Assembly (NCBI GenBank): GCA_002633005.1
Contig: NMRA01000129.1
Span: forward strand, 565,108 to 629,107
Source: Phoronis australis
Lineage: Eukaryota; Phoronida; Phoronidae
Direction of reading: 5' to 3'
Length of the DNA: 64,000 nucleotides
Position numbers and translations under genes: made by a program. Shown piece by piece: positions 10,441 through 23,486 of this stretch (the first letter of the stretch is position 1; each line of letters begins with the position of its first letter). The notes below the pieces were generated by a model. That model did no database searches, was not told the origin of the DNA, and saw nothing but the letters and a program-made list of their open reading frames with translations.

Positions 10441-10690
10441 TTTGTAAATATTGGTGTACGGAATCGAATGTAGGGCAGCTCTGCAGTAAATGTTCAGGTG
10501 TCTGGGGGCCAGTGCCACAGAGGCACTCGTCCGTGTGAGAGATTTTCAGGCGATGCATGTGGGAGAGCAGCTGGCAGTGGCCGGTTCTTAACCTGAAGAT
10601 AGTGACTTGTTCCTGCCGGTCAAGCTGGTGGATACAGTCTTCTCCATATGATGATGGGTGCGACGTCTGCTACAGTTTGCTTCCTGCCTT
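10441..10690 (-). pseudogene. second LINE fragment, RNase H/C-terminal zinc motif, opposite strand
   Basis: Reading minus from about 10655: SYGEDCIHQLDRQEQVTIF, RLRTGHCQLLSHMHRLKI, then ECLCGTGPQTPEHLLQSCP. The pair RLRTGH and CxC...(Q/E)TPEHLLxxCP is the standard C-terminal signature of many LINE ORF2 proteins downstream of the RNase H domain. It is a short remnant of a family different from its neighbour, which is on the other strand. Confidence 0.82.
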
Positions 10691-10699
10691 GTAGAGTCT

Positions 10700-13680
10700 G
10701 TCTGCTATCGACCACTATGAATTTGGTCTTAACTTGTTCCTTACCCAGATCATTATTTACTTGAGACGAGGCTCTACAAACTGGTTTCTCACGGTGTGTT
10801 TGGCGCTTTATGCGAAGAACAAGGTCTCCTCATGAAATCACCTCAAATTTGACTTAAGACCAGCTTGAGTAAAAATTTGATTTTTGTGTTGGAAGGCATG
10901 TTTACAGCCGCTCCAGGATCTCCCCTCCCCCAACAACGAAGTCCAGATGTGCTTACAAATAAATTGCACATTTAATTTATAGAGTAAGACACACGACATC
11001 CTGGTATACCTATCATTCAAAGAAGCAGAAAAAATATAATTCGTTATTAATCCAGTTTTAATGAAAACTTTGACTCTAAAATTGCATCTTTCTAAAATTT
11101 TAATGTGAATTTGATTTTAAAATTGTTTTAAAAGTAGTTTTCAGGGGCCGATCCAGGATTATGAGTTGGGGGGATGAGCAGAGCATTAGCCAGGATTTTA
11201 CCCGTCAGACATTCGCACCCCGAACTGCCAAATGGAATCTGGGAGAAATAATTTTAGGGGGGGGGGAGGGGGCATGGCCCCTTTGGCCTACCGCCACTGG
11301 TTTTGCGATGCCTCGTTGTCCTATCGCCCTCCCAAGCCACATCGTAATACAGCCGTAAGTCGTCGCGACTTTTTACTCAGATTGTGCTGCGGCAATTTAT
11401 AGCGTTAAAGTTAGCAAAACGTATTCCATGTGTCCCTTAAATGAAAGGACGACGCCTATGAGGAATTGAACATTCGTGTTTTGGACAAACGTTGCATCCA
11501 CCGCCACTTTCAGGCCTGGATACGTAAAAAACCTTCACAACGGAATCATCTCTATACCATAATGATAGCAAAAAGCCAACAAAATGAGAGCAGATTGCTT
11601 TGTCCATGTGGAACATCACACATGGGCAGTTTGCCGGGCCGTTTTATACAATTCGATGTTACAATGCAAAGGACCGCGTTTCCCTGGTAAAGCAACCCTG
11701 GTTTGTAAAAATTCAAAACATGCTAATTTGTCTTAAATGAACTTTTTATTTAAAAAAACGTGTTCAAAATTAGTTGAATGTAAGTTGTCTATTAGGATGT
11801 TCAGTGGCCGACGTATCTAGCACTATTATAACGCGATTTGGACCCACAAGTACGATTAGAAATGCAGTCATATCACACTTTCAAAAATTTTGCAGATCTC
11901 CAATTTTTCTGATTCAGGTAACCACGGGGCAATTAAGCACCTGAAATTTCTGCAAAATTATGTGTTTGGGTCAGTGGGTACGTTTCGACAATGTATGCAC
12001 CCACTGTATGCTCCCGACGAATTGAGAACTAGGATTAAGATTGACCATACCCAGGTAATACTAATTAAAACTGCTTAGTAATTACAGCGCCCGTAAATCT
12101 TGTTAAAGTGTTATTATTGCCTTTACATTTGCCATTTTAATTTTATTCAGTTTGATTGACTCTAAAGCGTCAAAATGATATACTGAATAAGCAAATACAA
12201 CATGTAAAACTAAATTGACCAAATCATTGATGCACTGACGATGGAAAATTTCTTATCAACTGATTTTGTCTATTAAGACTGTAGAACCCTAGAAAAATAT
12301 ACAATTTTGGCCAAATTCGGAACATCCTGACATCTCTCAGAAATGGATGTTTGCTTTCACATGAAACTTTCAGATAAGATGCTTTGTACACTGTTCTGGT
12401 CAAAATTCTGCTAGGGATTGGTTTCACGACAAAGCGCCCCAACGTTGCGTAAAGGACTATCTCATTATGATGCTCAGAAAGAAAAACGCCGAAACGATAA
12501 TTTATGACTCTCTACCAGCTTTTTGAGATTTAATCTTGAAAATTTATAACATATAAAATTTGATCATGTTAATGGTTTTGTTGTTATGCTTGGTCAACGT
12601 ACCTATTCTTTTTTGTTAAATTTTCAAAAAAGCAAGGTCACGTGACTAATTAGTGGCAGACTTGTCAATCAAGTCCGGCAAAAATCTTCAAATTTTACGA
12701 AATTTTCACTATCAGACTTTTGTTGACTTAAATTCTACATTTTTGCAGATATTTGGGTAAACGCACCGCCGATAACCTTAACGCACTCGCAGAAATGAAA
12801 AGCCATCTGCCACTGAGTTTTAANACATGTTCTTGAAAGTCTAGGATAACAAGGCACATTCGCTTTTATTATTACAAATGGCCTTTTAGGAATTTTTTAG
12901 TCCAATCTTCTAGGCAACCTTGTAACCTTGAATGGTTTTCCGTCAAAGGGGTTATACAGTTTTCAAAAAGCAATGATATGAAAAATGCACAATAAATTTC
13001 TATAAAAATTGCTTCTACCTGTAATATCTTTCCAGAATAAGGCGTTTTATGTTGTATCAAATTTGGTTGAGGAAAGTTGATGGAAAGACAATGTTATTTT
13101 ACAAAGTACTTGGCCGGCGAATAATGCTCCCTAATACGTCACAATGACCTAATTTTGAGACGAAGAGAGGTCTAAGCTGTTTTCTGCGAATATTTGACAA
13201 TCTTATTTGAAAATCGCTACTCAATTTGAATACAGAGCATCCGTTTAGTTAACCGGAGGATGCCGTCAATGGACAAACCCAAACGAAGGTAAGTTCAGGG
13301 AAAAACGTATTTTAACTTCTGAAACCACTTCCAAAAGTGACTGTCTGTCGCGTGCTGTTTCCAGCTCCAGTGCTTGTTTTCTTTTTAAGAAAGTTTAATA
13401 ATGCGCGTTTGATTTACGTACGGGCTATTTGTATGAAATTCGATAACCATACATTGTAACCATCCACAGTTTTATGTCAGTCAAGGCTTCTTACGAGCTT
13501 TAAAGTTCTGATATTTGCCTGTTGTGGTTTCTTTTCCCGTTCTGTTGATCATCTGTCTCTGTGTTACCAGTATTCTACTGCCGGTTTCACCCTGTTCCTT
13601 CTTTCGATATTTTAGAACATTTCTCTAGTATGCACCAATATAAGTCAAAAAGGGAGTACTGTATATGCCATTACAATTGT
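10700..13680. other. gene-poor stretch; possible hAT-like end at 11141
   Basis: No exon was recognised. At 11141-11160 the motif CAGGGGCCGATCCAGGATTA resembles the start of a widespread class of animal DNA-transposon ends (CAGGGGCGGATCCAGGATTT-like). I could not find its partner end. A single N is at 12824. The remainder shows only AT-rich sequence. Confidence 0.3.
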
Positions 13681-13684
13681 AGTA

Positions 13685-13800
13685 ATAGCCAAGATTACCC
13701 GACCCGGAAATCGAAACAGCGACCCCCATAAAACCGGCGAGCGTGCTAACCATTCAGTTAATAAGTAATTGCCTGTTAGCGAGCAGATAATAGAGGCTCA
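13685..13800 (-). repeat. tRNA-derived SINE copy 1
   Basis: On the minus strand an A-box-like TGGTTAGCACGC is followed by a B-box-like TCGATTTCC, within a ~110-bp unit that recurs at 14085-14195. Strong similarity between the two copies and the pol III-like boxes suggest a tRNA-derived SINE head. Confidence 0.6.
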
Positions 13801-14084
13801 TTGGATTCACCGGAAGCACATCTACAACATTCCCCCCTTCCCTGCGGAACGGGCACGCCACCAGGAAGGTGAACACCAGGATGTCTCGCATACAGGTCAT
13901 CAACTTCCCTTGGTACCTTTACCACCACAACACAGGTGAACACAAGGTTGTCTCTCATAGGCCTACAGGTCCTCGACTCCTGGAACTTTTACCATCACCA
14001 TCCATGCGCGCCGTCCGAGGTCCGCTGGCACTAGTTGGCAATGCTTCACCGGTAAATCATCCATTTGCCGACTAGGCCATTTGT

Positions 14085-14195
14085 AGTAATAGCGGAGATT
14101 ACCCGACCCGGGAATTTAACCAGCGACCCCCATAAAACCGGTGAGCGTGCTAACCATTCAGCTTATAGGCAGTTGCCTGTTATCTCTTCCTGCTG
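14085..14195 (-). repeat. tRNA-derived SINE copy 2
   Basis: Direct repeat of 13685-13800 with about 85-90% similarity by eye, sharing GACCCCCATAAAACCGG and GAGCGTGCTAACCATTCAG on the plus strand. Same orientation, ~400 bp apart. The intervening DNA is unlike either copy. Confidence 0.6.
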
Positions 14196-14199
14196 TTAG

Positions 14200-17100
14200 C
14201 AAGCAGCTGACAGAGACTCATATGATTCGCTGCAAGCATATCTGCAGCACAAAGATACTTAGATGCATCAGAAGTCAGATATAGATGCGCCCGAAGTCTG
14301 GTGAGGTTCACAATCTAGCCACTACGTGATGCCCGTGGCAATTGCTGTGATTGGCTGCAGCTCGACTTTCAGTTGGGGTCAGGCAATGAATGACTCTGAT
14401 AGAAGGTCAAGCAGTGCTCCTTCGGTGATCACATGCATTCATGGCTGAAACTGCCTTGTTCACCAAAGATGCCCTCTGCCTTGTGGCTTGGCAATTATAT
14501 CGCCTGTGGACGCCTGCGTGTTGTGTTCTGTGTGGTAGTGTTGGAAATCCTAATGGACATGGGCAACCTGCCATCCAATAGTTATTGTCGGGAGCTGGCA
14601 ATAGCTTTGGAATGAAAGTATACTGAAAACCAGAGAGCTCGACAAGATCAGACCTATTTTTCAGCTTTTTCTGATGTTCTTTGCTCCCTTTACTCTTGCA
14701 AGTTAAATTAAAGTCGTCTATTGCAAGTTAAATTAAAGTCATCGTCTATTGCCAGTGAAATTTACTTGGCCACATGTTAAAAATTGTCCTGGACTTTAGC
14801 CATCTAAATTACCTTGACTTCAAACCTCCATCTAAGTTATTAAGGTCAACATTGATCACATTTTGTATTCTCTTACAGTAATCTTTAAAGTAGGTAAATG
14901 GGTCTTTTTGATGAATAATTTATCTTTCTAGCTCAAGACCTCACTATGGACCTCCTCAGTATTTATGTTAAGAAAAAGGAAACTGAAATAAGCCACTTGA
15001 AGCTCATAAGTTTGTTCTCTGCTCTTTACAGTGGTAGGGCTTGATTTCCGCCAGCAAGAATAGTGAACTCAAGGAAACGCTTCCTAGCAAAAATTCCGAT
15101 TTCTCACGGCATCTGTTAGCAATGATTTGTGACTGTTTTTATGATTTTGTCAAATTGCTGTTGTCGCTTGGTATATCACTGCGGACAGTCCTCGACATGC
15201 AAAAATTGGCAGGTTATCAATTGCGACAAAATCAAAATACCAAGTCACATTTCCAGACTCATGGTTGCACTTACAGGATACAGCTTGTAGGAGTTGAAAT
15301 TCCCCAAGTTTCACATGTGCGACTAATGCGAGTTGGCCAAAATCTCTTCTCGCATTTCCATTTTCTGGCAATATCAAGTCCAGGTACCTTACATCGTATC
15401 CTAACTCTTTTATTCTGTAGCTGTTGACCAGTGAGCTACTACATCTTTGCTGTTGTACCGTTAGTAAATTAATAGAGCCACCAATACGGTATGGTCTCCT
15501 CCCAATTCGAACAAAAATAACGGCCAAAATTATATTTTTCTATTTTTCAACTACTTGCTGTATTGTCAAAATTGTGCTTGTTGATGCCAGCCGCCCTAGA
15601 TAAAGTTTTCAAATTTTGAAACAAAATTGCTTTCTTGTTGTACGTGTATTGAAAATTTTGATAAAATTGAATTTTACTGTTCTACCATATTGTGTTCTAA
15701 TTTGAAGAAAGTTTACCGTACTTGCTTGTGTTATTTTGATGTCCAAATACTGAACAGAGTGTTCTATCTAGAGACGGAATGGATGGGATGCCAGCTAGAT
15801 GAATACCTGCTTAAAAGTTTATTGGAGTTGGCCATCCTTAATTGCGAATTCAAAAATTGCACTGGTACGCATTACTTGTGACTTAAGTTACAGTAAAGTC
15901 ACTTGTCATCTAAAAGTTAGCTGTGGCAAATGGAGATCAGTTTTGAGTGAAAATGCCCTGAAAACCATGACAACAAATAAAATTAGACTAATCTATAAAC
16001 TTTGGTCTTTGTTAATTATTTTATTTTATCCTCTCCATTTATGTGTTTCAATTCACCATATGCTAAAAAGCATTCATGTCTAGACATACTGATCTTTTGA
16101 CAAGGTCATGACTCATTTTTGTCAGCTGATCTACTCGATTTGCATATTTATGACAATGCACTGAGAGGCAAGTAATCATTTTCTCAGCGGATTTGTAACC
16201 AATCTATGGGTCACAGGTAATTATATTATGACATATGGCTTAGTAGATTTTACTTTAGCTATCTTAAAATTTTTTATACATGTTTTTGGAATTTTCAAAC
16301 TGGAGCATTGCCCCTGCGCTGGGGCCATTATATTGCGCTCACATCTAATGCTGGGAGCATGGGGGAGGTGATGGGCTAGGCTTGCGTCAAATTGGCAAAT
16401 GCTTTCGCAATGCTTTCAGGGAAACCTACGTGCGTGTCTATTCACAGTCACCTCGAATCAAGTTTTCGCCGCTTCGATTCGGAGTCTTAAAAATAGCAAG
16501 TGAATGTTCCATTTCATGCCCGTTACTCCTCCTGAAATCACTCTTTTACTAAAACGAAACGTTCAACTCGGTATGGGGGGGGGCCTCAGCACTCTTGGTA
16601 ATGGCAATTTATCGCTTCATAGCGAGCTGTTGCTTGTCGTCTGCAAATGACAATGTTGAGCTGTCGCAAACATGAAACTCAAACTTTAAGTGTTTGGTTT
16701 TCATATTACATTAATCTCTCCTAATTCATTACTTTGACTTTACCAAATTTCAGCGAAAACAATTTGTCATGTCAAATATTGTTTGAGACTTGACACTGAT
16801 AGGTTTTCTTTTCAATGAGTAATAGGTGCAGACGACACCGGGAAGAACGAGTTTGCTATCTATGTTTAAATCAAAATACGTTACATATCATACCTAGTCA
16901 GCTCTCTAAATGTTGCAAGTGTAAAAACAGGGCCCTCAATTATCCAAGAGGAAAGGTGCCTGTGCCTTCTGAGGGGGAAATTTTTTGGGGCGAGTGGAAA
17001 ATTCTACCTCCCAATCACCATCATTAGCACCCGCCGCCCTGTTGCAAACTCTCATAGGCTCCGTCTCAAGAAGCTAAAAGTGACATTTAGAGCACTTCCA

Positions 17101-17280
17101 AATTGTTAGCTGTGTGAATAACAAATTATTGGAATGTCTGGGGGAAATTTTGGGCCTCATGAGGGGAAGTGCGCATGACTTTAAAATATCTTTTGGAGGG
17201 TCAATATTCTGCCCCAAAATCAAGGGATTGGGGGCCCTGAAAAAGCTATTGAAAGACTAGGATGTGTTCGCATTTCGGCG
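14200..17280. other. intergenic, one dispersed repeat at ~15.0 and ~15.8 kb
   Basis: No exon was recognised. Segments at 15015-15085 (GATTTCCGCCAGCAAGAAT) and 15800-15880 (GGAGTTGGCCATCC...AATTCAAAAAT) resemble the two halves of diverged units at 33590-33760 and 34385-34555, so they look like one old dispersed repeat. Moderate open frames on both strands at 15041-15527 have no recognisable family. Confidence 0.4.
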
Positions 17281-17330
17281 ATGGCCGAAAGAAAGCAACG
17301 TAAAGTAAATGTCAGTTTGTTACGTAATGA

Positions 17331-17700
17331 GTTTTACCCGGCCGTAACCTGGGATAGGGGGAATCCCTGCACAATTTTTTTTAGGTCAACATCAATGAAG
17401 CGCCCATGTGGTCAGCTTTCCCCCGCCGTAACCCGGGGATAGGAGGGACTCTTGCCCAATTATTTTAAAGGTCAACATAACATAAATGCCCATGTGGCCG
17501 GCGCACACATGCAGTAAATTAATCGGGGGGGGGGGGGGGGNNNNNNNNNNNNNNNNNNNNNNNNNNNNNNNNNNNNNNNNNNNNNNNNNNNNNNNNNNNN
17601 NNNNNNNNNNNGAGGAATCGTGCGCAAACTTTTTAGATCATAATGAAACGCATGTTGACTGACATCCCCTCCAACTTATTAGGTTGCAATACGAATGTGG
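17331..17700. repeat. 86-bp tandem repeat interrupted by the assembly gap
   Basis: Two units (17331-17416, 17417-17502) share CCGTAACC..GGGATAGG...GGTCAACAT...GCCCATGTGG. After the gap, 17612-17670 reads as the second half of another unit (GGAATCGTGCGCAAACTTTTTAG). The gap therefore probably hides more units of the array. Confidence 0.65.
17525..17611. other. poly-G run followed by 71 N (assembly gap)
   Basis: Sixteen G residues and then an N-run from 17541 to 17611. True gap length and content are unknown. Confidence 0.97.
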
Positions 17701-19335
17701 AATGTTTATTATTTGTTTTTTTCTTAAGGCAAATGTCTCTTTATAGTACATCTATGAAAAGAGCCTGTGCATAAAGTGAAAAATAAAAAATTCGGTCCGT
17801 ATAACTGTTTGTTTTTGGGGTTGGGAAAATGGAAAGTATTTGGCTGGTAATTTTTGAAAACGACTAAAAGTTTACAGATGCTTTAGCCATTTTGGCAAAT
17901 ACTTTTAAAAGCCTAGCGCGAGCCTAGAATGGGGTGCCTCAGAAACATACTAAATCCAAATGAATTCTGTACCTGGCCAAACTCCGAGTTACCACTTCTT
18001 CCCTACAGCCACCAAGGCCTAAATACCTCCAGAGGTAATACTAATACCATCAGCTAAAACAGGTTATCATTTCTTATGAAAAAGTAAGCATGCACTTATG
18101 CAGAGCTTCTTAATTAATTTCTCGCAAAAGACTGATAAATGTAAATGTTAGAAACTCACTAATTTAGGATACAACATGGTGAGCAAATGAATTTAAAATT
18201 TTTTCCTGTTTTCAGGAAATGTAAACTGCGGCAAACAAGTGCATTGTAATATTAAAACTCACTCTTACAGCCACGATCACGCATTGTTTTTCCAAAAATT
18301 GTAAGCATTTGCAACATTGTTAGAAGCCTTTGAAAAGTAAAAAAATATTAATTTGGCAACTATTAATTAGTGAGATTTATCTGTACATACTCAGTATTAT
18401 TTTACAACGTTTGAACACTACTAACTAAGCTACAACAGACTGAAATGTTCTTAAGAAATTTCGTCAAGAAATTAGACAAAATTAAATTCCACTTGTCTGC
18501 CACGTTGCGTACTAAATGGATGAAAAATTACCTCACAACAGGTGGTAGGATGGTGAATATTGATGGTGGATGTATGTAACTTGTTTTTTGTTTTCTTGCT
18601 AGCTACTAAATACTAATAAGTGCGTATACACCTGTACACCAGGTAACGTGATGTGAAATGGCATAATTTTCATTCACCCGCAACTTTACTAGCACAACTG
18701 AACATTTTATCTGTGAAAAACGTTTGTGGTTCTTGCTTTACCATGTGATATTAAACGTCATTGACCGTGAAGGTTGGACTGCAGTAAAGAATGAAATCAC
18801 CATGACTACAGTTTTAAAGAAAATTCATGGTTGAAGTTGAATGTTGTGAAGTGCATTTCCATGAACATTTACAACTCTCGGGTGACAATTTTTACCAAGA
18901 TTAAAGATTTTGAATTATGTTCTTACTAGAGAAATATTTCTACTGTACAATCGGCAAAACATGTTTCTTTGAAATTATTTAAATACGTTCATTTATCTTC
19001 TTTCTGTTATCTTGAGTTCCATTCATTTGTTAGTGGTCTCTAAGTATTCATGACCTTTTGACATTTGGGATAATCAAAGATCTGCAGCGTAGAAAAAGAA
19101 GTGATCCGTTCATTCCACTGCTTGCTTTTTTGAATCTTGTACATGAATAACGGGCTGGAAGACAACTTCTATCACCATCATGTACCGTTTTACATACCAC
19201 AAAGCCCTTGCCATGCACAAAAACTCTTACCATAGAACCTCAATTTCGACTGACTGTAGACATTTTTAGTGCAAGTGGGTCCCCAAAATTCGGCCATTAG
19301 ATATTTTTGTGTTAAGGGTGCCTAAGTGTGGTTTG
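17700..19335. other. intergenic, nothing recognised
   Basis: AT-rich sequence with no long open frame, no recognised element and no RNA gene that I can support. Confidence 0.4.
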
Positions 19336-19387
19336 AGTTCACAGGTTGTGTGTGTTTGGAGGTGGGTGTGTGTGTGGGTGGGTATGT

Positions 19388-19425
<38 letters not shown>

Positions 19426-19432
19426 ACATGTG
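19336..19432. repeat. (GT)n microsatellite
   Basis: Imperfect GTGTGTGG units grading into a pure GT run of about 15 dinucleotides, ending TGTGTGCACATGTGCGCGCG, which is potentially Z-DNA-forming. Confidence 0.93.
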
Positions 19433-21062
19433 CGCGCGCATGCCCGAGTTAGTTCGTGCACTTGTGTGTGTGTATCCCTAGTAAGAGTTGGTTTGCACCC
19501 TCCCAATTTCCCTGCCAAATAACATATCTTAACTGTGTAATATATTTGCTACAATAAACATCATGTGCAATTTTAACTATATCTCCAAACATTTCATTAT
19601 CTTTGACCTGGCACTCAGATAACATGTTGGTAGGGAGACACCAACTGCTGCACAAAAGCTTAAGCTCTGATACGAGATAAATACTTTTGTCTTCTCAAGT
19701 GATAGTTTTTGCTTGTTTGTTGTGTAACCACCAACATTACAACTTAATTTTTCATCTCGCTTGCATACTTTTGTCCGGTTTTACAATATTTCTCATATAT
19801 TCAGCAAAATACCCCGTCTTCATTCTCGGGAACTTCAAATACAAAATATATAATACTGTGTAGCAAGAAAAAAAGATTTGGGAGAACCACCTTGGAACTG
19901 CACAACCACATGGAAATTTGTTTAGTTCTTATCCGAGGTCAAAGGTTACAGGGCTGTCACTCAAATCGAATCTCCGGTCAGGCATAGAGCCACTCCATAT
20001 GTACTCTCAGTCCTTTGAAGTTTCATTCACCAAGTTGCCATAATACTGAGTCAACGAGATTTACGTATGAGAGAAAGATGCCGTGGAAAATGACGTACTT
20101 TTGATCCTGAGGGAGTTATGTGTCTGCATGTATACCACCATTGAGAACGAATGCTCCAAGTCGTTGCACGCTTGTGTGACTTAGTGTTCACAAACATTGC
20201 AAGCTGTGAAAAGATACAAGTCCTCACCCAAATTTGAAAGGTAATTTGTCTTTTCGTTGTTTCGATCTCGTGCTCACGACGCGCTTCAACTGCAGACTCG
20301 GTTTCTGTTGTCCATTTTGTACTTGGTTTCGAATCGGTATACGGTCGCAGGTCGTGTGGTGTGTATAACAATGAACTGTTGACCTACTTTTAAGTAGGCC
20401 AGCAGTTGACCCCGTCTGTCGGATCGGGGACATGCACAAAATTAATTAAGTTAATGATGCACTGCAAATCAGTTGACATTCCGAGTGAGTGTTGAAATAG
20501 CGAACATGGTTAAGGCATGTGTGGGTTATATTGACCGAAAACAAGTTGTGATCGAGTAATTAAATGAAGGCCTTGAGACTTTCACCTCTCACAACTTAAT
20601 TGGCCTTTACTTGGCTTCGCAAAGTCAACTTAATTCGAAGTTCTTGAGTTCTTGAAAATGGCTCAGTGGATTTCTCAGAAAGTTTCCAAACTTAATATTT
20701 ATACATCAATCTCAAAATCGCTCTAGGATTTTTGATATAATGGCCTAATTTTTGCGTAATGTAACGAAGATGAATACAACAGCTATTTTTTACAAAAATA
20801 CCTTACTAGTACGTCTTGCGAGTTGATTTGTCCTAGAAACCAAACTATAAAGTTATTGATAATTTCTAACAGTGTTTTTGAAGTAATTGGTGACATTTTC
20901 ATTGAAAATAGGTTTTATTAAAATCTACTGAGGGGTTATTTTGGTATGAATGTACCTTTCTTTAAAATGAAACTTGACTTTAAAGGATGTTAACGTAACT
21001 GTAAACCTCAAAACAAAAATTTACAAATACTTTTTTTGACAATGCCTCCTTTAATATCTTAA

Positions 21063-21299
21063 TATATATATAAAAATAATTGCTGGGGGTCTTATGCATG
21101 TTCTACCAGACGTGCGCAGGCCTCGCATGTGGGCCCATTGCACAGATCACCTGGAAATATTTTTATTGATATAAGGTTAAAACCGAGCTGAGGAGCTAGA
21201 AACCTGGCTCAAGGGTTTAGCAGTGTGACCTGGTGGGACTCGAACCCACGACCTCGAGTAAAGAAAGCGGGCACTTATAAACCAGGCCACACTGCCTCC
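21063..21299 (-). mobile_element. tRNA-derived SINE nested in the family 1 complex
   Basis: On the minus strand it begins GGAGGCAGTGTGGCCTGG with A box (TGGTTTATAAG) and perfect B box GGTTCGAGTCCC, and ends in an AT-rich TATATATA tail. Both sides carry TAATATCTTAA (21052-21062 and 21300-21310), the expected target-site duplication. It shares the GCAGTGTGG..CAG head style with the SINE at 25216. Confidence 0.82.
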
Positions 21300-21928
21300 T
21301 AATATCTTAACTTTGATTGAGTCTTTAATGGGAATCAAAATAAATTCAATGCGTGCCTTTTTAGAGGATTTTCACCACTTTCCTGCATTGCATCTCTTAT
21401 TATTTCTGTCGATGATTTAGCTGCCCAGTGAGCAAATAACACTTATGTAATCTCTGCCACCGGCCCAGCACTACCGAGTGTTTTTAGGTTACCACCATTT
21501 TATAAAGACTACATTCATTCACTGGACTTGTGAATTGAATCTGAAATATACTAAAATGTAATGGCGTAATCTGACAAGAGTTTATGTGTACATGCATAGG
21601 CACAAGTCACGATTTATTGCATCAGTGAACTCGCTGAATAATGCATGCATTCTGCTTCCCAGTGTACTTCACACCTCCAAAATCCTGTACCTGGGGATGC
21701 AGGTCAACTGTGATATGCTAAATACAGATTTTTATCCTATATGCGTGATAGTGTGGCCATGAAGTAGGGGTCGTATTTTGAGGTTTGATACAGAAGAACT
21801 ACTTTTCCATATTCAACATCCATTGAATATGGATTTTCCGTATTCAACGCGTGTTGAATGCGGATGCCTTCTTTATCGCCAAAATTCTTCTTGAGCACAC
21901 AATACACTACAGTTGGTAGAAACATGAT

Positions 21929-22029
<101 letters not shown>

Positions 22030-23029
22030 CATCATTTTGGGTTCAGCTCCGTGCGCAATATTTTCACATGCAAATACTATGATATGAGTTCTGAAAACTA
22101 AACAAAAAAGTGAAATGAAAATGTCGACAATATTTCTTAATATACTGTAAAATTTTGCACCTGAGTAGAACACATAAATCACAAAAAGTTTTGGAACTTG
22201 TCACAATATATTAGGGATTAAGAAAGCAATATGCATGCCACCTTTTGGTCACCTATTGCACTACACCAATTGAGGTTCTTTACGGTCAAATATGAGTCAA
22301 TTTTTAAATTCGTTCTCAAAACAAAATATGTCGAGCCTAAAAGCAAAACTGCAACGTCTGTAAACTCTGTATTTTTGTCAATTTCGGAATACTTTCTACC
22401 TAAAAATGATAAGAACCACGCGCAAGGAGCATTTATAAGAAGCGTCTGAATGTGCATCAGCCACAACGTCTGGGTGTCCTGCACAGATATTACTCAACGA
22501 AGTCAAGAAAAATCGTCAGAAATATAAGCAGACTTTAACTTAGAAATAGATTAAGCATAAAATAATGGCTAAATCTCACACATGCTGTCATTTCTCGACC
22601 AACCTTTCAGCACAATTCTCTCAGTATTTCTTTCTATGCCCTTCGTAATTTCTCCATGATGTCTGATCTGTATTATATTTGCACCACATTCACATTGTAC
22701 CAACCCTTGATACAGCCCCGTTGACCTAGTTCATGCAAATAACATACAAACTCCACCCACAGTTAATCACGATTCTGAGCATTTGGACAGACTCGATTAG
22801 GTCGCTAAAACTGAACAATTATTCCTAAATTTCTGCATTACGCAATACCGAAATTAATCATATGTTGAAATTATAAATACCATACACTAGTAGCTATGAA
22901 AATTACTTGCTGTCTCAGTCAAGAAACACCTGAAAGTTCTGATATGATACCGAATGTGCACTTCTCGATCACCACCGCGTGTTATTGCCGATTTGACGCG
23001 TTGCGATTTTGGAGTTAATTTAAATTTTT

Positions 23030-23486
23030 GAACATCCATGTCTCGGTGATGCTTGAACGGATTGCTATGAAATTTCGAATACTTGCTATTTGATACCTTC
23101 TGAAGGGAACCGTATCTCAGAATCTCGATTTAGGTCCTAGTTTTTTTTTGGGAATGAAGCCTTCCAAAATCAAGAGTACGGCTGTTTTTGTTCTAGATGT
23201 CCTAAAAACTGGATAATCAAAAAACTAAGACCCAATTCAAATTTTTGAGACACGGTTCCCTCGAAAATGCCGTTAACATGTTTGTAAAAACCTGAATATG
23301 ATTCGAGAAACAATATTTTCAAAATCTTAATTTGTTCAACATAAAAAAATACAAGAAATACATCTCATGAAAACATAGAGACAAGTAATAATAACTTAGT
23401 AGGAGTAACGAGTAAGTTACAGCAAACAGAACTTTAGATATTTGCACATCATTACAACCTGGTAAACAAGGTTCACACTATCTTAA
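23030..23486 (+). mobile_element. TTAA-type foldback MITE, family 2, 5'-degraded copy
   Basis: The right half matches the complete element at 45142-45720: GAGACACGGTTCCCTCGAAA, the AACATG segment, and the terminal stretch CAACCTGGTAAACAAGGTTC ending in TTAA at 23483-23486. The left inverted arm is recognisable only in part (GGGAACCGTATCTCAGAATC). Confidence 0.68.

Noticed and set aside
15041-15527. Overlapping 125-128-codon frames on both strands
   Set aside because: No recognisable family, no splice context, and part lies in an old dispersed repeat.
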